A program made the position numbers and the translations under genes. Of a DNA stretch of 32,873 nt, positions 30,882 through 32,873 are shown piece by piece. The stretch is taken from the NCBI GenBank assembly GCA_009775605.1, contig VSPV01000008.1:1-32873 (forward strand), read 5' to 3'. This DNA comes from Paramuribaculum sp. (GTDB lineage: Bacteria; Bacteroidota; Bacteroidia; Bacteroidales; Muribaculaceae). Below the pieces are notes generated by a model that was not told where the DNA came from, searched no databases, and was given only the letters and a program-made list of their open reading frames with translations. The first letter of the stretch is position 1. Each line of letters starts with the position of its first letter.

Positions 30882-32285
30882 TTAAAGTTCGATTTTGGAT
30901 GCCTGGATGTTCTGATCCCAGGGTTCGGGCTGGGATACGGTTACGGTGAGGTTGCCAACATTGTCGGGACGCTCGGGGAGATCCTCTGAACCACCGTCGC
31001 GGAAGGTCACGTTGACCTCACGGATTTTGTTTGACTCAAACGACTCGTTGATGTAGCCGACCCAGTAAACGGTCTTGGCTTCGGTGAGCTCGCCTTTTTT
31101 GGTCACGTGGCCGGGAAGACCCTTGGCCGAGATGATAAGTAGGTAACGGTTCTGCTTAAGGATGGGGGCGGCATCGGTGAGCTGCTTGGCCTTGTCGTTG
31201 GGCATCACGATGATATCGCGCCATGAGGTGGCCGAGAAGGGGTCGCCGTCGATGCCTATGATTTTGCCGTTTTCGCTGTAGCCGGATGTGGGATTGGCGT
31301 CGTAGAAGTGGCGTGTGCCGTTCACGGCCTCAGTAACCAGAACCGAGGAGTGAACCGAATAGGGAGCAGTTCCGGCATAGTACATCGAGCCGTCTACGTT
31401 CATGGTCTTGTTCATGGGCAGAATACCGTCGGGGAGGGTTGAGATCATGATTACGGAGTTCTGTGAGAAGTCCACCTTACCGTTGGGGTTGATGTTGACG
31501 TCGGCATTGTTGGTGTTGTCGTTGTCACCTGCCAGATTCACGCGCAGACGCATGAGCGAGACCTCGCGGACGAGCGCAATTTCGGCATTGACAGTCTGTC
31601 CCGAGATAACCTGCACGGCGTCAACGTCGGTGCCTCCCACCTGCTTGCCGGCTCCTGCAAAAATCTCGGAGGGTTCGGCAAAAGCCTTTTCAGAGCGGGT
31701 TATGCCGCTGGCTGCCACCAGGTTCTGATAGAAGATGGGGAATGCGTCGGCTTTGTGTTCAATGCGGCAGTTGAAAATGTAGTTGTTGAGCACGTTGTGG
31801 GCGTCCCAGGCCTCGTTCATGCCGTTGATTTTTGTGGAGATTGCCTGCTCGGCGCTGTTGGCGTTGGCTACAGCCGAGAGGTAGTAGTAGCCTGAGGGAA
31901 CGTTGCCGTAGGTGTAGGTGATCTTTCCGGTTTTGTGGGGGTCGGCCTGAAGTGTGGCGCGGATTTTGGCAGCGTCGACATAGTCGGCGAACTGTATCAC
32001 ACCGTTACGGTCGTAGAGGAAGATGTAGAGCGAACGGATGTTGTCCCAGCTGGTTACGGGGATGGCGTTCGATACAGCAGTTGTTGGCTCACTGCCGTTG
32101 TTGGTGTTTCCAGGAGTGTCGGTTGAGGACGTGCGCGAGCTCATTCTCGAGAAGTCGATGGTGAACGCGAGAGTACCGGTCTCTTTGTCAGTGGTTTCAG
32201 GCTCGTTGTCACTGCTTGAGCATGACGAGAATAAGCCCATGGCGAGCAGAGCGCTCAAAGCCATAGAAAAAACACTTTTTTTCAT
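30882..32285 (-). CDS. Major fimbrillin, Mfa1/FimA-like, paralogue 1
   Basis: The 467-residue lipoprotein precursor starts at the ATG at 32285. Upstream the frame stays open but lacks a signal peptide, so the longer form is rejected. The lipobox is GLFSSC (Cys22). The sequence TLAFTIDFSRMSSRTSS has arginines 47 and 51 where an Rgp-like protease could cleave. Landmarks are VTSWDNIRSLYIFLYDRNG, SGYYYLSAVANANS, REVSLMRLRVNLAG and the C-terminal LTVTVSQPEPWDQN. It is the first gene of the locus, followed by a strong hairpin, so probably the most abundant pilin. It parallels fimbrillin 2 along its whole length. Confidence 0.9.
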   Translation of the reverse strand: MKKSVFSMALSALLAMGLFSSCSSSDNEPETTDKETGTLAFTIDFSRMSSRTSSTDTPGNTNNGSEPTTAVSNAIPVTSWDNIRSLYIFLYDRNGVIQFADYVDAAKIRATLQADPHKTGKITYTYGNVPSGYYYLSAVANANSAEQAISTKINGMNEAWDAHNVLNNYIFNCRIEHKADAFPIFYQNLVAASGITRSEKAFAEPSEIFAGAGKQVGGTDVDAVQVISGQTVNAEIALVREVSLMRLRVNLAGDNDNTNNADVNINPNGKVDFSQNSVIMISTLPDGILPMNKTMNVDGSMYYAGTAPYSVHSSVLVTEAVNGTRHFYDANPTSGYSENGKIIGIDGDPFSATSWRDIIVMPNDKAKQLTDAAPILKQNRYLLIISAKGLPGHVTKKGELTEAKTVYWVGYINESFESNKIREVNVTFRDGGSEDLPERPDNVGNLTVTVSQPEPWDQNIQASKIEL

Positions 32286-32560
32286 GTTGAAGATTGTGAA
32301 AAAAGTTTGGTAAATAATTATGAATAAATGTTTTCTGTAAAAGACACGATTAAAAATCGATGACACAACATGCGTGGACAGGGCGCAAGACCGCGAGCAT
32401 ATATATAGAATATAGGCCTACGCTTGAACTTCCCAAATCACTTTTCTGTACTTACTTACACTGTTGATACATTCGATATATAACTATATATATTGACGGT
32501 AGCGCAGTGTTGCCGAAACAATCGGACGCTGGACTTGCCGGGAGCGAATAGCACCCGTAG

Positions 32561-32752
32561 TATTTTTGCCTCGGAGTAACTTCCGGTCGGAAGTCCAACT
32601 TTCTCCGCGGCCGCCGGAGCAGCTTGTCATTGCTTGTAGCTCCGACCTAAGGCGGGTTAGAATTAGGTTAATCGATGCTGAATCCTGTATGTTTATTCAG
32701 CTTTGAGGAGAGACCAGGCACAATACAGATTTTAACATATTGTGCCGTTTTT
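32561..32752 (+). ncRNA. Candidate small RNA upstream of, and antisense to, the fimbrillin leader
   Basis: TATTTTTG at 32561 is a perfect TAnnTTTG with TTG at 32535, though the 23-bp spacing is long. Transcription would start near 32574 and end at the terminator at 32717-32752, giving about 180 nt. Stems inside include ACTTCC/GGAAGT (32579-32594), CGGAGC/GCTCCG (32615-32644), ACCTAA/TTAGGT (32645-32668), GCTGAAT/ATTCAGC (32677-32701) and a closing TCTCC/GGAGA. CCGCC/GGCGG is an alternative to the ACCTAA stem. I do not recognise the family; it does not read as 6S, tmRNA, SRP or RNase P RNA. The same stems would form in a minus-strand leader, so strand is uncertain. Confidence 0.45.
32717..32752 (+). 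terminator. Intrinsic terminator on the plus strand
   Basis: GGCACAATA and TATTGTGCC form a perfect 9-bp stem with a 12-nt loop, directly followed by GTTTTTTACTTTT. No plus-strand protein gene ends nearby, so it implies an untranslated plus-strand transcript. Confidence 0.75.
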
Positions 32753-32765
32753 TACTTTTCGTTTG

Positions 32766-32795
32766 CAAAATTATGTAGCATTATTGGAGACAAAA
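32766..32795 (-). promoter_or_regulatory. Consensus minus-strand promoter upstream of the fimbrial locus
   Basis: On the minus strand TTTTG (32791-32795) and TAATTTTG (32766-32773) are 17 bp apart, the best consensus pair in this region. Transcription would start near 32761, implying a leader of about 475 nt before the fimbrillin 1 ATG. No other TAnnTTTG box was found on this strand between 32286 and 32760. Confidence 0.5.
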
Positions 32796-32803
32796 CGCGA
32801 TTT

Positions 32804-32832
32804 TATGTTAAAACATATTAACGGGGGGGGGG
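32804..32832. repeat. Palindrome and G10 tract upstream of the fimbrial promoter
   Basis: TATGTT-AA-AACATA (32804-32817) is a palindrome. It is followed five bases later by ten consecutive G residues (32823-32832), the longest G or C run I noticed in the window. Both lie just upstream of the minus-strand -33 element. Confidence 0.65.
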
Positions 32833-32873
32833 AAATTAATAAGTTTTAAAATTAGATGCTTTTTTGTAACATT

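Noticed and set aside
30882..32366. Longer fimbrillin starting at 32366
   Set aside because: The extra 27 residues would bury the lipoprotein signal peptide, which starts cleanly at MKKSVFS (32285).
32561..32752. 6S, tmRNA, SRP RNA, RNase P RNA or a known riboswitch as the identity of the structured region
   Set aside because: The 5' and 3' ends do not pair as in 6S, there is no tRNA-like CCA end, no SRP GGAA-tetraloop domain with its conserved flanks, and no RNase P or common riboswitch core that I recognise.
32286..32873. Invertible promoter segment upstream of the fimbrial locus
   Set aside because: I looked for long inverted repeats flanking a promoter and found only short AT-rich palindromes and RNA-type stems. 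No recombinase gene is in the window. An inverted arm beyond the right edge cannot be excluded.

Overview
The window is bacterial chromosome from the order Bacteroidales, probably a gut lineage such as Muribaculaceae; the family-level guess is inference. Three things point there. Several genes are preceded by the Bacteroidetes -7 element TAnnTTTG instead of a TATAAT box. The primary sigma factor is the short 286-residue type. The right third is a type V (Mfa/Fim) lipoprotein-pilus locus with DUF3575 proteins. No rRNA, tRNA, CRISPR array, insertion sequence or prophage gene was seen.

Layout. 1-1861 (minus): start of a chromosomal ParA ATPase gene cut by the window edge, then queA. 1949-4224 (plus): a patatin-like lipase and a secreted PhoA-family alkaline phosphatase, apparently one operon. 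4225-7598: an AT-richer accessory patch. It holds a lipoprotein / 4-TM protein / ECF sigma trio and a toxin-antitoxin-like pair whose first gene has an in-frame TAG. A 71-bp palindromic repeat lies at each end of the patch, and a nearly identical 40-bp terminator repeat lies at each end of the TA pair. 7599-12081: a DUF2807 'head GIN' protein (minus), a DAACS-type symporter, and a NatA/NatB-like ABC exporter (plus). 12258-14373 (plus): rpoD, recR and a GNAT acetyltransferase. 14351-20534 (minus): a seven-gene run of DUF5106-thioredoxin protein, DoxX, mnmA, bifunctional nuclease, nucleoside:H+ symporter, rsmE and kdsA, with 4-nt or 1-nt overlaps or short gaps. 20789-22355 (plus): a YolD-like protein behind three GTTAAC sites spaced exactly 21 bp, and a membrane-anchored protein with two retropepsin-like DTG repeats.

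22491-32285 (minus) is the fimbrial locus. Read in the direction of transcription it encodes major fimbrillin 1, DUF3575 protein 1, a large BACON-containing tip/accessory lipoprotein, a second tip/accessory lipoprotein, fimbrillin 2, an Mfa2/FimB-like anchor and DUF3575 protein 2. The two fimbrillins are paralogues, and so are the two DUF3575 proteins. A strong hairpin after fimbrillin 1 probably limits read-through, so pilin would exceed the accessory proteins. Upstream of fimbrillin 1 lie about 590 bp without a gene but full of signals. These are a minus-strand consensus promoter, a G10 tract just upstream of it, a plus-strand terminator, and a folded stretch that is either an antisense small RNA or the fimbrillin leader. 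This region and the broken TA pair are the parts most worth following up.
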